This document shows, piece after piece, positions 9,883-19,686 of a DNA stretch of 64,000 bases. How positions within the stretch are numbered: position 1 is the first letter of the stretch; each line of letters starts with the position of its first letter. The position numbers were made by a program, and so were the translations under genes. The DNA comes from Trinickia dinghuensis (lineage in GTDB: Bacteria; Pseudomonadota; Gammaproteobacteria; Burkholderiales; Burkholderiaceae): assembly GCF_003367175.1 (NCBI RefSeq), contig NZ_QRGA01000007.1:93042-157041 (forward strand), given 5' to 3'. The notes under the pieces are model-generated. The model searched no databases. It was not told the DNA's origin and saw only the letters and a list, made by a program, of their open reading frames with translations.

Positions 9883-11139
9883 CTACCGTGCGGCTCCGGC
9901 GAGGCTCGCTTCGCCGACGTCCGCGTCCGGCGCCGCGCCTTCTCCCGCATCCATCGGCTGCCCGCGATGTTCGCCCCCAAGCCCGATGAGCACCGAGATC
10001 ACCACGGCCACAATCCCGGCCACGATGGCCATCGCCATCCCGTAGTTGTCGCCGTTACGATGCGCGATTGTGGCCTGGATCGTCGCGTTGCCCGAAGCGA
10101 GCAGATTGCCGAGCTGATAAACGAGCCCGGGAAACGTCGCCCGCACTTCCGGCGGCGACATTTCGTTCAAGTGCGCAGGAATCACACCCCAGGCGCCTTG
10201 CACCGAAATCTGCATCAGGAAGGCACCGATCGCGAGCGGAATGCTGCCGCTGGCAAAGGCCCACAACGGCAGCACGGGCAGGGCAATCAGCGCGGCAAAA
10301 GCAATCGCCTTGCGGCGCCCGATCTTCTCCGATAGCGCGCCGAACACAATGCCGCCGATGATCGCGCCGATGTTGTAGGTAATCGCGATCGCGCTGACCG
10401 TATGCGTCGAGAGCTTATGCTGCACGAGCAGGAACGTCGGATACATATCCTGCGTGCCGTGGCTGAAGAAGTTGAATGCCGTCATCAGCACGATCATGTA
10501 GACAGCCAGCTTCCATTCGCGGGCCAGCACGGCAAGGATGCTCGGACGCGCGCCGGCGCGCTGGCCGCGCTCCCACGAGGGCGATTCGGGCACGTTGCGG
10601 CGGATGAACAGCACGAGCAGCGCCGGCACGATGCCGATCATGAACATGCCGCGCCAGCCGATCGAGTCGTGCAGGAGGCCGAACACGACCGAGGCGAGCA
10701 GATAGCCCGACGGATAGCCGGCTTGCAGAATGCCCGACATCACGCCGCGCGACTTCGCCGGAATCGACTCCATCGTCAGCGCCGAGCCGACGCCCCATTC
10801 GCCGCCCATCGCGACGCCGAACAGGCTGCGCAGCACGAGCAGCATCGTCAGGCTCGTTGCGAAACCCGAGGCCAGATCGAGCAGCGAAAAGAGCACGATG
10901 TTGAGCATCAACACGGGGCGGCGCCCGAAGCGATCCGCCATGCGGCCGAAGATCAGCGCGCCGAGCGGACGCAGCGCGAGCGTGAGTGTGAGCGCGATCG
11001 TCACGCTCGTGATTTCGGTGCCGAAGGCTTTGGCGATGTCCTTGAGGACGAACACCATGAGAAAGAAGTCGAATGCGTCGAGTGTCCAGCCTAGATAGCT
11101 GGCGAGGGCGACGCTGCGTTGCTGCTTGGTCCAAACCAT
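9883..11139 (-). CDS. MFS transporter, SHS/metabolite:H+ symporter type
   Basis: 418 aa with about 12 membrane segments. MFS signatures include GRMADRFGRRPVLML in the 2-3 loop. The opening SYLGWTLDAFDFFLMVFVL and the SLFGVAMGGEWGVGSAL segment resemble the sialate/lactate:H+ symporter (Jen/NanT-like) branch, so a carboxylate is a plausible substrate, but that is not proven. The start at 11139 follows AGGAGA; a longer frame upstream has no such site. A sigma-54 promoter lies about 75 bp upstream, and a DctB/DctD-like pair is encoded just beyond it on the same strand. Confidence 0.88.
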   Translation of the reverse strand: MVWTKQQRSVALASYLGWTLDAFDFFLMVFVLKDIAKAFGTEITSVTIALTLTLALRPLGALIFGRMADRFGRRPVLMLNIVLFSLLDLASGFATSLTMLLVLRSLFGVAMGGEWGVGSALTMESIPAKSRGVMSGILQAGYPSGYLLASVVFGLLHDSIGWRGMFMIGIVPALLVLFIRRNVPESPSWERGQRAGARPSILAVLAREWKLAVYMIVLMTAFNFFSHGTQDMYPTFLLVQHKLSTHTVSAIAITYNIGAIIGGIVFGALSEKIGRRKAIAFAALIALPVLPLWAFASGSIPLAIGAFLMQISVQGAWGVIPAHLNEMSPPEVRATFPGLVYQLGNLLASGNATIQATIAHRNGDNYGMAMAIVAGIVAVVISVLIGLGGEHRGQPMDAGEGAAPDADVGEASLAGAAR

Positions 11140-11215
11140 GAATCTGTCTCCTGTCGAATGATCGTCGTGGGTGGTCTTGGCGAGGCATTGCGCCTTTCGC
11201 CGTGGCGCCCAATAA

Positions 11216-11231
11216 CGCAGGAGACATGCCA
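11216..11231 (-). promoter_or_regulatory. Sigma-54 (RpoN) promoter of the MFS transporter gene
   Basis: Read on the minus strand: TGGCATG-TCTC-CTGCG. The invariant GG (-24) and GC (-12) are separated by exactly 10 bases, as required for RpoN. Only the last base departs from the usual A/T. It lies 76 bp upstream of the transporter start and directly downstream of the gene for a sigma-54 activator, which supports the assignment. Confidence 0.75.
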
Positions 11232-11239
11232 ATGCTTAT

Positions 11240-11258
11240 ATCAAGCTAACACCTTGAT
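11240..11258. promoter_or_regulatory. Candidate enhancer site for the DctD-like activator
   Basis: A perfect dyad ATCAAG-N7-CTTGAT starting 9 bp upstream of the -24 element. A second GCTAAC, also found inside the dyad, occurs at 11266-11271. Bacterial enhancer-binding proteins use dyads upstream of RpoN promoters. This one is closer than most, so binding is an inference. Confidence 0.45.
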
Positions 11259-11438
11259 TTAATGAGGCTAACAATGGACCTGAGAAAGAGGCTCGCGCGG
11301 AAATCCGCCCAGCGAGGCTCGATCGCAGGGCGGAAATCGTGATGAGTAAGGGAAGCGTAAACCCTAGAGCGAGGGCGAGCGGAACGAGGGAGAAAGCGAT
11401 GATGATGGCGACAGTGACGGCCCTCGCTTCGCCGCCCT

Positions 11439-12803
11439 TCAACGAAAATCGTCCGACGTGATCGCGAGCCGCCGCATCTTGTCGTAGAGCGTCTTCTTCG
11501 GCAGTCCCAAGCGTTCGCAGGCGAGCGCCGCGCGTCCTTGGCAGGCGCGCAGCGCTTCTTCGATCAAATGCCGCTCGAACCGGTTCACCTGTTCCTCGAG
11601 CGTGCGCGGTGCCGCGCCGACCGATTCGTCGACGTCGCCGACATCGGCAAGCAGCCCGAGCGTGAAGCGCTCCGCAACATTGCGCAATTCGCGCACATTG
11701 CCGGGCCAGCTGCGCGACATCAGCGTGTGCATCTGCTCGGCGCTTGGGGCCTCGGGAACGGGACGTCCATAGCGCGCCGATGCCTGCAGGACGAAATGCT
11801 CGAACAGCAGCGGAATATCCTCGCGCCGCTCGCGCAGCGGCGGCACTTCGAGCACGACGACGCCGAGGCGGTAATAGAGATCGTCGCGAAACCGCTGTTC
11901 GCGTGCGAGCGCCAACAAATCGGCCTTCGTGCCGGCCACGATCCGGCAATTCATCGGCAGCAGCTCGTTCGATCCCACGCGCTCGAACATGCGCTCCTGC
12001 AATACGCGCAGAAATTTCGCCTGCAGCGACATTTGCATCGTCTCGATCTCGTCGAGAAAGAGCGTGCCGCCGTCGGCATATTCGACCTTGCCGATGCGGC
12101 GCTTGAGCGCCCCCGTGAACGAGCCGGCCTCGTGGCCGAACACTTCGCTCTCGAACAGCATCTCGGGGATGCCGGCGCAATTGATCGCGGCGAAGTTCGC
12201 ATCGCGGCGGCGGCCCGCCTCGTGCAGGGAGCGTGCGACCACCTCCTTGCCCGCACCCGTTTCGCCGATGACGAGAACGTTGGTATCGGTATCCGCCAGA
12301 TCGAGAATGACGCGGCGCAGGCGCTCGATCGCCGGCGATTGGCCGAGGATCTTCGCTTCGATCCGGTCGCGGCCGCTCACCTGACGCCGCAGCGTGTCGA
12401 GTTCGAGTGTCAGATGGCGCTTGTCGAGCGCGCGCTGCGCGACGTCGGCGAGATGCTCGGACGAGAACGGTTTTTCGATGAAGTCGTAGGCGCCGCGCTT
12501 CATGGCTTCGACGGCCATGGCGATATCGCCGTGGCCCGTGACGAGGATGACCGGCAACTGCGCGTCGATCTCGCGCACTTGCTCGAGCAGGGCGAAGCCG
12601 TCGATGCCCGGTAGGCGCACGTCGGTCACGACGATGCCCGGAAAGCCGAGGCGGAGGTGCCGCACGGCCTGCTCGGCCCGCTCGAACGCTTGCACTTCGA
12701 TGCCGCGCAGCTGCAGCGCCTGGACGCCGCCCAGCCGCACGGCGGGTTCGTCTTCGACCAGCAGTACCTTGAGCCCCTCGTGCACCTTGTGCGCTTCCAT
12801 CAT
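11439..12803 (-). CDS. Sigma-54-dependent response regulator, DctD-like
   Basis: 454 aa. The receiver has its phospho-acceptor Asp in [12 protein letters not shown]. An AAA+ domain follows with Walker [13 protein letters not shown], Walker [11 protein letters not shown] and [18 protein letters not shown]-terminal Fis-type helix-turn-helix reads [20 protein letters not shown]. The sigma-54 contact loop is GSFTGA rather than GAFTGA. The start ATG overlaps the stop of the sensor kinase gene (ATGA). DctD family members activate C4-dicarboxylate uptake. No dctA is present here, and the nearest RpoN promoter drives the MFS transporter. Confidence 0.93.
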   Translation of the reverse strand: MMEAHKVHEGLKVLLVEDEPAVRLGGVQALQLRGIEVQAFERAEQAVRHLRLGFPGIVVTDVRLPGIDGFALLEQVREIDAQLPVILVTGHGDIAMAVEAMKRGAYDFIEKPFSSEHLADVAQRALDKRHLTLELDTLRRQVSGRDRIEAKILGQSPAIERLRRVILDLADTDTNVLVIGETGAGKEVVARSLHEAGRRRDANFAAINCAGIPEMLFESEVFGHEAGSFTGALKRRIGKVEYADGGTLFLDEIETMQMSLQAKFLRVLQERMFERVGSNELLPMNCRIVAGTKADLLALAREQRFRDDLYYRLGVVVLEVPPLRERREDIPLLFEHFVLQASARYGRPVPEAPSAEQMHTLMSRSWPGNVRELRNVAERFTLGLLADVGDVDESVGAAPRTLEEQVNRFERHLIEEALRACQGRAALACERLGLPKKTLYDKMRRLAITSDDFR

Positions 12804-14848
12804 GATTCCTCGTTCGCTCCGCCGTCGGCGTCGGTGTCGTCGGCGGCCGCGCGGTGTGTTTCGGTCTGCGTTTGCCGGGCGGCTTCGCCGGCGAGATCTT
12901 GCCCGCGCGCGCGGCGCAAGCGCAAGGTGAACGAAGCGCCGCCGTCCGCCGCGACGTCGTCGGCTTTCAGCGTGCCGCCGAGTTCTCGCACGATGCCGGC
13001 GGAAATGGCAAGGCCGAGCCCGAGGCCGGCGCCAGGCGGCTTCGTCGTGAAAAACGGCTCGAACAGCCGGACTCGCACCGGCTCCGGGATGCCCGGCCCG
13101 GTGTCGGCCACGACGATTTCGACGAAGGCATCGTCGGCTGCATCGTCTCGAACGGCGATCGAAAGCTGCCGCGCGGGGCGCTCGAGCATGGCGTCGAGCG
13201 CGTTGGCGAAGAGATTGACGAGCACCTGCTCGAGCCGGTTCGCATCGGCGAGCACGAGCAGCTCGCCGCGCGGCGAATCGGCATCGGGCAAATCGCGGAC
13301 GACTTCGACCGCTTCCTTGCGCAGCCGCAGCTCGACGAGAAAGAGCGCATTTGCGAGCGCGCGTTCGACGGGCACGGGCGTCAGCTCGGCCGAGCCCTTG
13401 TGCGAGAAACGGCGCAACTGGGCGGTGATCTTGCCCATCCGTTCGATGAGCCCGGCGATCACGCGCAGATTGTTCTCGGTTTCGTCGGGGCGTCCGCGTT
13501 GCAGAAACAGCAGCGCGTTGTCCGAGAGCGTGCGCAGCGCGGCGAGCGGTTGATTGAGTTCGTGCGTGATGCCGGCCGACATCTGGCCGATGAGCGCCAT
13601 CTTGCCCGCTTGCACGAGTTCTTCGAGCGTGGCTTTGAGCGTCGCCTCGGTACGCTTGTGCTCTGTGATCTCGTTGCGCAAGCTTTTGTTGGCGCGCGCG
13701 AGCGCCCCGGTGCGGCGGGTGACTTTGCGCTCGAGTTCGTCGTTCATGCGTTCGAGCGTTTCGCGCATGGCCAGACGCTGCGCGATGACCTTGCGGCGTT
13801 GCAGGACGTACAGCGTGCCGATGGTCGCCAGCGACAGGCCCAACGCCGCGACGAGCGCCGCGTAGCGCGCACTCTTGCGGGCGGCGGCGATATCGGTCAG
13901 CGACATGATGCGCCAATCGGTGCCGGCCACGGTTCGGCTCACGACGACGAAGTCGGTTCGGCGCTTTCCTCCCGGGCCGGGGGCGAACGGGTTCGGCGGC
14001 GACACGGCATCGATCTCGGCATTCGGTCCGAGGCTGCGGCGCCGGACGAGCCCGACTTCCTCGAGCGCGCCGGGGCCTTCGTATTGGCGCTTCGTTTCGA
14101 TGCGCGCGCGCGATGCGGCCGAAAGCGGGTGCAGCGTGCGGTATTTCCAGCCGGGGTACGACGTGAGGAAGACGACGCCGTTCGCGTCGGCGACGAGCAC
14201 CGTTTCGTCGCCGCGCATCCAGAGTGCTTCGATCGGATCGAGGCTGATCTTGGTGGCGACGACGCCGAGTTCGTGTCCGCCCGCGTCGATGCGGGCGGCA
14301 TAGAAGTAGCCGGGCAGGTGGCTCGTCGAGCCGAGGCCGTAGAAGCGCCCGGTGCCGCTGTGCCGCGCGTCGATGAAGTAGGGGCGGTAGGAGAAGTTCT
14401 GCCCGACGAAGCTGACCGCTTGATTCCAATTGCTGGCGGCGAGGGTCGTCCCGTTCAGGTCGAGCACATAGATGGCCGCGGCTTGCGAGTCGGTGGTGAC
14501 GTCGGCCAGGTAATCGTTGACGCGCGAGATCAGTGCCGGATTCGTGGGGTGCCGCAGCAGGTTCGCGATGTCCGGGTTCAGGCTCAGCAGCGCCGGCAGA
14601 TAGTCGTAGCGCGTGATCTCGCCCTTGAGCGTGCTTTCGTCGACGTCGAGCCGGTGCGCGGCGCGCTCGATGATCGCGCTGATTTCGGCGCGCTCGGCAT
14701 AGCGATAGGCCGCCCATGCGCCGACGGCGACGAGCGCGGCGAACGCGAGCGCCTTCGCCGTCTGCGAGGTGCTCGGGAGGTGCGAGGCGATGCGCGTGGG
14801 CCAACGCAGCGGGCGCGGCGAAGGCGCACGCTGCCGGAGTGGGTTCAT
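12800..14848 (-). CDS. Sensor histidine kinase, DctB-like
   Basis: 682 aa. TM1 is near residues 33-52. A periplasmic double-Cache-like sensor of about 270 residues follows (GQNFSYRPYFIDARHSGTGR is characteristic of DctB-type ligand pockets), then TM2 near 325-345 and a coiled coil. The HisKA motif has the phospho-His near 428 in GITHELNQPLAALRTLSDNA, and the HATPase has VLVNLFANALDAM and PGAGLGLGLAISAGIV. The signal is likely a small carboxylate, by analogy with DctB. It is translationally coupled to the response regulator. Confidence 0.92.
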   Translation of the reverse strand: MNPLRQRAPSPRPLRWPTRIASHLPSTSQTAKALAFAALVAVGAWAAYRYAERAEISAIIERAAHRLDVDESTLKGEITRYDYLPALLSLNPDIANLLRHPTNPALISRVNDYLADVTTDSQAAAIYVLDLNGTTLAASNWNQAVSFVGQNFSYRPYFIDARHSGTGRFYGLGSTSHLPGYFYAARIDAGGHELGVVATKISLDPIEALWMRGDETVLVADANGVVFLTSYPGWKYRTLHPLSAASRARIETKRQYEGPGALEEVGLVRRRSLGPNAEIDAVSPPNPFAPGPGGKRRTDFVVVSRTVAGTDWRIMSLTDIAAARKSARYAALVAALGLSLATIGTLYVLQRRKVIAQRLAMRETLERMNDELERKVTRRTGALARANKSLRNEITEHKRTEATLKATLEELVQAGKMALIGQMSAGITHELNQPLAALRTLSDNALLFLQRGRPDETENNLRVIAGLIERMGKITAQLRRFSHKGSAELTPVPVERALANALFLVELRLRKEAVEVVRDLPDADSPRGELLVLADANRLEQVLVNLFANALDAMLERPARQLSIAVRDDAADDAFVEIVVADTGPGIPEPVRVRLFEPFFTTKPPGAGLGLGLAISAGIVRELGGTLKADDVAADGGASFTLRLRRARGQDLAGEAARQTQTETHRAAADDTDADGGANEES

Positions 14849-15163
14849 TCGGAAGCGCGTCAGGCGAGCGGGTTGCCGCCGGGAGCGCGCAGTTTAGCGA
14901 AAACGGTTCGGTTGGGGGATCGGGGTAAATAGGTGGGGCGACAACGAACCTCAGGCTCGGCAATGACGGTTGAGTACAAGGGCCCAGCCGGAGTCGGGCG
15001 ATAATAATGCCTGCTTTCGGTCCGAACATGTCGGCTGGGCTGCCGGTTTCCAACGCTTTCTTGATACGTTGCACGGACATCCCGATAGGGCCGGAGCCAA
15101 GAGTTACAAATCTTGGCGCCCCATCGGACTATCGATTGCTCGACAAACGGCAGGAGTATCGAC
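14849..15163. other. Intergenic region between the sensor kinase and the RecQ/DprA cassette
   Basis: 315 bp between divergent genes. It must hold both promoters, but no convincing -35/-10 pair stands out. The best candidate on the plus strand is TTGATA with a 17-bp spacer to a poor -10. Short frames on either strand here have no ribosome-binding site or recognisable homology. Base composition falls from the flanking high G+C towards the cassette, so the left boundary of the acquired segment probably lies within it. Confidence 0.5.
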
Positions 15164-17242
15164 GTGACCTACTATCAAGAACAAGCCCGGCGGTTGCTGC
15201 GATTGGGATCCGGGCGAGCCGATGCCGCGTTTCGCGAGGATCAAGAGGAAGCTATTCGACACCTCGTCGAAAACAAGGGGCGTTTGTTGGTGGTGCAAAA
15301 GACCGGATGGGGAAAGAGTTTCGTCTACTTCATCGCGACCAAGTTGCTGCGTAATGCGGGGGGTGGTCCCGCTCTTTTGATCTCGCCCCTGTTAGCGCTG
15401 ATGAGAAACCAAGTTGCGGCGGCCGAGCGTATGGGAGTTAGGGCAGCGACGATCAACTCCGACAACGTGGCCGAATGGGCCGATGTCGAGGCTAGGCTCG
15501 CACGAGGTGAAATCGACATTCTTCTGATTTCGCCCGAGAGATTGGCCAATGAGCGATTCAGCACTCAGGTCCTGGCAGGAATTGCGGCCCAAATTTCGCT
15601 GATGGTCATTGACGAGGCACATTGCATTTCCGATTGGGGGCACGATTTTCGCCCTCATTACCGCTTGCTGGAGCGGATCGTCAGGACACTGCCGCCCAAC
15701 CTGAGACTGTTGGCAACTACGGCTACCGCAAACGATCGAGTGATGGCGGACTTGAATTCAGTGCTGGGGCCCGACCTTACGGTATTTCGCGGCGACCTCA
15801 ATAGAGCGTCGCTGACGCTGCAAACCATCCGCTTACCCAGTCAGGCGGAACGTCTTGCGTGGCTGGCGGAGCAACTGTCTACCTTGAAGGGCCACGGAAT
15901 CATTTACACGCTCACTGTGCGTGATGCCTATCAAGTGACTGAGTGGTTGAAGACACAAGGTTTCAACGTCGACGCTTACACTGGCGAGACCGGCGATCGT
16001 CGAGAAGAGCTGGAACAGGCGCTGCTGAGCAACCGGGTAAAAGCGCTCGTCGCAACGATGGCACTGGGAATGGGCTATGACAAGCCGGATCTGGCGTTCG
16101 TGATTCATTATCAGACTCCAGGGTCTGTCGTTGCCTACTATCAACAGGTTGGGCGGGCGGGACGTGCACTGGATTCCGCGTATGGCGTGCTTCTCAGCGG
16201 GCAGGAAGAAGGCAGCATTACGGATTGGTTTATCCGCAGCGCTTTTCCGAGCCGACAGGAGGCCGCAGCTTTACTGGGCGAACTGGAGCAGGAGCCCGAT
16301 GGGTTATCTGTTCCCGAGCTATTGGGCCGACTCAACCTAAGTAAGGGGCGCGTAGAAAAGGCGATCGCTTTGCTGTCGCTTGAAGCTCCCGCACCCATTG
16401 CCAAGCAGGGTACAAAGTGGCAGCTTACGGCCGCAAGGCTGGGCGAAGCCTTTTGGGAGAGAGCAGAGCGGCTCACCATGCTGAGGAGATCTGAACATGA
16501 CCAGATGCAGAGCTACGTCAATCTTCAATTTGGTGAGCATATGAGCTTCTTGATCAGAGCGCTCGATGGCGACTCTAGCGCAGTGCAGCCTCCAGTGTTG
16601 CCTGAACTGTCGGCAGCGGTGGACCCTGACCGGGTGCGGGACGCAATTGCATTTCTTCGCAGAACCAACTTGCCCTTCGAGCCTCGAAAGAAATGGCCCG
16701 ATGGCGGCTTGCCTCAATACGGCGTCAAGGGGCACATTCCGCAGGCCCACCATGCGCAGCCCGGCAGAGCACTATGTATATGGGGCGATGCCGGTTGGGG
16801 CGGCCTTGTCCGACAGGGAAAATCCCATATGGGCCGGTTCTCTGACGATCTTGTGTCCGCTTGTACGGAGATGATCCACAAGTGGAATCCGCAGCCTGCG
16901 CCGGCATGGGTGACCTGCGTTCCATCGCTGCGGCATCCGGAACTTGTGCCGGACTTCGCCCGGCGCTTGGCCGCCTTACTGGCTCTGCCGTTTCTTGATG
17001 TAATCGAAAAGACGGACGACCGCCCGGAGCAGAAGACGATGGCAAACAGCACGCAACAAGCTCGCAACGTCGATGGATCGCTGGCACTAAAGGATCAGTC
17101 GATTCCTGAGGGGCCGGTGCTATTGGTCGATGACATGGTCGACTCACGATGGACGCTGACGGTGGCGACATGGCTGCTTCGTATGAAAGGCAGCGGAGAA
17201 GTATGGCCGATCGCCCTTGCGCAGACAGGACATGACGAATGA
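15164..17242 (+). CDS. RecQ-family helicase fused to a C-terminal phosphoribosyltransferase-like domain
   Basis: 692 aa. The GTG start at 15164 is set by CAGGAG seven bases upstream. The RecQ core has the Q-motif Phe/Gln (FREDQEEAI, 23-31), Walker A TGWGKS (47-52), DEAH box [18 protein letters not shown] (149-166) and motif [12 protein letters not shown]. There is no clear zinc-binding RQC or HRDC domain. After about residue 500 the protein changes to a ComF-like phosphoribosyltransferase region: [13 protein letters not shown], then [13 protein letters not shown], then the PRPP-loop-like [13 protein letters not shown] (652-664), where the usual TTG is replaced by DSR. It overlaps the DprA-like gene by 4 bp (ATGA). 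RecQ, PRTase and DprA/SLOG associations are known from bacterial conflict systems. The role here is inferred. Confidence 0.88.
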   Translation: MTYYQEQARRLLRLGSGRADAAFREDQEEAIRHLVENKGRLLVVQKTGWGKSFVYFIATKLLRNAGGGPALLISPLLALMRNQVAAAERMGVRAATINSDNVAEWADVEARLARGEIDILLISPERLANERFSTQVLAGIAAQISLMVIDEAHCISDWGHDFRPHYRLLERIVRTLPPNLRLLATTATANDRVMADLNSVLGPDLTVFRGDLNRASLTLQTIRLPSQAERLAWLAEQLSTLKGHGIIYTLTVRDAYQVTEWLKTQGFNVDAYTGETGDRREELEQALLSNRVKALVATMALGMGYDKPDLAFVIHYQTPGSVVAYYQQVGRAGRALDSAYGVLLSGQEEGSITDWFIRSAFPSRQEAAALLGELEQEPDGLSVPELLGRLNLSKGRVEKAIALLSLEAPAPIAKQGTKWQLTAARLGEAFWERAERLTMLRRSEHDQMQSYVNLQFGEHMSFLIRALDGDSSAVQPPVLPELSAAVDPDRVRDAIAFLRRTNLPFEPRKKWPDGGLPQYGVKGHIPQAHHAQPGRALCIWGDAGWGGLVRQGKSHMGRFSDDLVSACTEMIHKWNPQPAPAWVTCVPSLRHPELVPDFARRLAALLALPFLDVIEKTDDRPEQKTMANSTQQARNVDGSLALKDQSIPEGPVLLVDDMVDSRWTLTVATWLLRMKGSGEVWPIALAQTGHDE

Positions 17243-18612
17243 TGCCTACGTTGTCGCCCAACACACGGGCAATTTTGTTGCTGATAGCACCGCTGATCGC
17301 AGGGCGGAGCGAACTAGTATCCGATGATCTCCTGTCGCCCGGAGAATACAAGCGTCTCGCGCGGCACCTGCGCGAAGTGAAGTGCCAACCCGCTGACCTG
17401 CTGTCGCCGAATGCCGCGGAGCTTCTCCACGCATGCGGCTCCATTGTAGACGAGGGACGGCTACGGCGATTGCTTGGGCGCGGTTTTCTGCTGAGCCAGG
17501 TCATCGAGCGATGGCAGACGCGCGCGATTTGGGTGGTTAGTCGCGCAGATGCGGAATATCCGAGGCGCTTGAAAGTGAGGCTGCGTGAGGACGCGCCTCC
17601 CGTTCTGTACGGTTGTGGTGAAATTAGCCTTTTGGACACGGGAGGACTGGCGGTGGTCGGTTCGCGCCATGTGGACGACTCCTTGATCGACTACACATTG
17701 GATGTTGGGCGACTCGCCGCATATGCGCACAAAACCTTAGTGTCCGGCGGCGCGAGGGGTGTCGATCAAGCTGCAATGCGCGGGGCTTTGGCAGCCGGCG
17801 GCAACGTTGTTGGTGTGCTGGCCGACAGCCTGGAAAAGATAGCAATGACTCGCGAGCAACGCAATTCGCTGGTCGAAGGTTGTCTGGCGTTAATCTCTCC
17901 CTATGATCCAAGCGTCGGCTTCAACGTCGGCCGCGCAATGCAGCGCAATAAGCTTATCTACGCGCTCGGGGAAGCGTCCCTCGTAGTGAACTCCGACATG
18001 AACAGAGGAGGCACTTGGGCCGGCGCGGTTGAACAATTGGACAAGCTCAAGTTTGTTCCGGTCTACATTCGATCGACTGGCTATCCGTCGGTCGGGCTCG
18101 ATGCACTACGTCAGAAAGGAGCGATTCCGTGGCCCAATCCGCAAGACGTGGAATCGTTTGAGAGCCTGTTTGATCGATCGTCCATGCCGCAGCATGGTTC
18201 AACGGATGCACCCAGTGCGGAGCATGCTGCGAAGCCTACGTCTTCGGAGACGGTGCAGGATTCCCAGATTGGCAGCGCTACATCGGCCGCCGTGGCTGGC
18301 GCGGGTCAAGAGCGGACGGAGGCTGCGGAGGAAGAGCGAGCGAGTGTGACGACGGTTCCTGCGGCTGCAACCGGCCAGATCCAAAGTTCGACTGAAGCTG
18401 ACATCAGTCCAGCCGATGTCCTATTTGCGGCCGTGCGCGAATCCATTCAGCGACTCCTGAACACGCCGATGAAGGAAGTCGATGTCGCCGCAGCGCTGCA
18501 AGTATCGACCCCGCAAGCGAAGGCATGGCTGCAGCGGTTGGTTGATGAAGGAGCCGTAGAGAAGGCGAAAAAGCCGGCAGGCTTCGTTGCTAAGCAGCGC
18601 CGCTTGTTGTGA
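17239..18612 (+). CDS. DprA/Smf-like SLOG-Rossmann protein of the RecQ-PRTase cassette
   Basis: 457 aa. The central domain is a DprA Rossmann fold: [36 protein letters not shown], then [18 protein letters not shown] and [11 protein letters not shown]. The first ~110 residues resemble the helical N-terminus of DprA. A Ser/Ala/Glu-rich linker (about 315-385) leads to a C-terminal winged helix ([28 protein letters not shown]). Housekeeping DprA loads RecA on incoming DNA. This copy is longer, lies in an operon with a helicase-PRTase, and is more likely the accessory or antitoxin-like partner. In the ShosTA defence system a DprA homologue is paired with a PRTase protein. Confidence 0.88.
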   Translation: MMPTLSPNTRAILLLIAPLIAGRSELVSDDLLSPGEYKRLARHLREVKCQPADLLSPNAAELLHACGSIVDEGRLRRLLGRGFLLSQVIERWQTRAIWVVSRADAEYPRRLKVRLREDAPPVLYGCGEISLLDTGGLAVVGSRHVDDSLIDYTLDVGRLAAYAHKTLVSGGARGVDQAAMRGALAAGGNVVGVLADSLEKIAMTREQRNSLVEGCLALISPYDPSVGFNVGRAMQRNKLIYALGEASLVVNSDMNRGGTWAGAVEQLDKLKFVPVYIRSTGYPSVGLDALRQKGAIPWPNPQDVESFESLFDRSSMPQHGSTDAPSAEHAAKPTSSETVQDSQIGSATSAAVAGAGQERTEAAEEERASVTTVPAAATGQIQSSTEADISPADVLFAAVRESIQRLLNTPMKEVDVAAALQVSTPQAKAWLQRLVDEGAVEKAKKPAGFVAKQRRLL

Positions 18613-18628
18613 ACGAAGCCGGCATTTC

Positions 18629-18651
18629 GCTACGGAGGGCTACTTCGTAGC
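18629..18651 (+). terminator. Inverted repeat after the DprA-like gene (possible terminator)
   Basis: GCTACG and CGTAGC arms (6 bp) around an 11-base loop, 17 bp after the dprA-like stop. There is no T-run, so intrinsic termination is uncertain. Confidence 0.3.
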
Positions 18652-18664
18652 TGTTGCGGCGATG

Positions 18665-18678
18665 GTAACATTTGTTGT
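18665..18678. promoter_or_regulatory. Candidate RpiR operator upstream of the RpiR gene
   Basis: GTAACATTTGTTGT matches 11 of 14 positions of the perfect palindrome ACAACATATGTTGT found at the promoter of the neighbouring aminotransferase gene. It lies 28 bp upstream of the regulator start, suggesting autoregulation. Confidence 0.5.
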
Positions 18679-18705
18679 CGCCGCCACCTCTACCCGCATC
18701 GCCTC

Positions 18706-19566
18706 ATGCCCGAAACTTTCGACCAGCTTGCCGCGTCGATCCGCGCACGCTTCGCGGAGCTGAGTCCGCAATTTCAGGCCGGTGCCGCCTTCGTGCTCGA
18801 TCAGCCCGACGAAGTCGCCGTGCTGTCGATGCGCAAGGTTGCGGAGCGTGCCCGGATTCAGCCGGCCTCGCTCGTGCGCTTGTCGCAACTGCTGGGCTTC
18901 CCTGGTTGGAACGAACTGCGCGATTTGTGCGTGGCACGCGTGCGAACGCGCCCCGAACCGTTGACGGTGCGTGCACGCTCGCTCGTCGCCGGAACGAAGA
19001 AGGACACGTTCACGCAGGACTTGCTCATTGCCCAGCAGCAAAACCTCGAAACGACGGCAACCCACAACGAACGCAGCGTTTTGCAAGCCGCCCGCGTCCT
19101 GCGCAAGGCGCGGCATGTGCATGTCGCGGGTTTTCGTTCGTGCTATGCGGTCGCGTTCGGTTTCGTCTATGGCTACGGACTCTTTCGTCCATCGGTGTCG
19201 CTGCTGACGGGCGAAGCGGGCACGCTCGAAATGCAGTTGCGCGGCATCACGCGCGATAGCGCGACCGTCGTGATCAGCTTCGCACCGTATTCGGTCGAAG
19301 CCGCTCGCGTCGCCGAAGCCGCGTTGGAAAAGGGCAGCCGTCTCGTCGCGATCACCGATAGCGCCGTGTCGCCGCTCGCGCTGAATGCCGACAGCGTGCT
19401 GATCTTCTCTCACGAAAGCCCGTCGTTCTTTCCGTCGCTCGTTGCCGCCACCGCGCTTGCCGAATCGCTCGTCGCGCAATTGCTGGCGCTAGAGGGAGCC
19501 GATGCCGTCGAGCAACTCGAGTTGGCCGAGCGATCGTTGCACGCGAAGGGTGCGTACGTGCCTTGA
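18706..19566 (+). CDS. MurR/RpiR-family transcriptional regulator
   Basis: 286 aa. The N-terminal HTH_6 helix-turn-helix reads VLSMRKVAERARIQPASLVRLSQLLGFPGW, followed by a SIS sugar-isomerase-like domain (VHVAGFRSCYAVAF, then SATVVISFAPYS, then LVAITDSAVSPLA). RpiR proteins bind phosphorylated or amino-sugar-type effectors through SIS. It is codirectional with, and about 200 bp upstream of, the aminotransferase. Shared palindromes at both promoters indicate it controls that gene and itself. Confidence 0.9.
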   Translation: MPETFDQLAASIRARFAELSPQFQAGAAFVLDQPDEVAVLSMRKVAERARIQPASLVRLSQLLGFPGWNELRDLCVARVRTRPEPLTVRARSLVAGTKKDTFTQDLLIAQQQNLETTATHNERSVLQAARVLRKARHVHVAGFRSCYAVAFGFVYGYGLFRPSVSLLTGEAGTLEMQLRGITRDSATVVISFAPYSVEAARVAEAALEKGSRLVAITDSAVSPLALNADSVLIFSHESPSFFPSLVAATALAESLVAQLLALEGADAVEQLELAERSLHAKGAYVP

Positions 19567-19657
19567 AGTGCTGGGCCGCAAGCGCCACCCAATGCTTTTC
19601 GTCTTATTGATCTGATTGTTGGCGCTCTTATCTGAGCCTCGCGTTGTCGCGCCATGG

Positions 19658-19686
19658 TTGACAACATATGTTGTGTAGAATTATAA
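19658..19686 (+). promoter_or_regulatory. Sigma-70 promoter of the aminotransferase gene
   Basis: A perfect -35 TTGACA (19658-19663), a 17-bp spacer and -10 TTATAA (19681-19686). Transcription would begin near 19693. The palindromic operator overlaps the end of the -35 box and the spacer, so a bound repressor would block RNA polymerase. Confidence 0.75.

Noticed and set aside
12854-14932. 692-codon frame antisense to the DctB-like kinase
   Set aside because: Shadow frame; the minus strand has all kinase motifs.
15007-15163. Small gene before the RecQ-like helicase
   Set aside because: No ribosome-binding site or recognisable family, and the frame runs into the helicase gene in another phase. 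Kept as intergenic.
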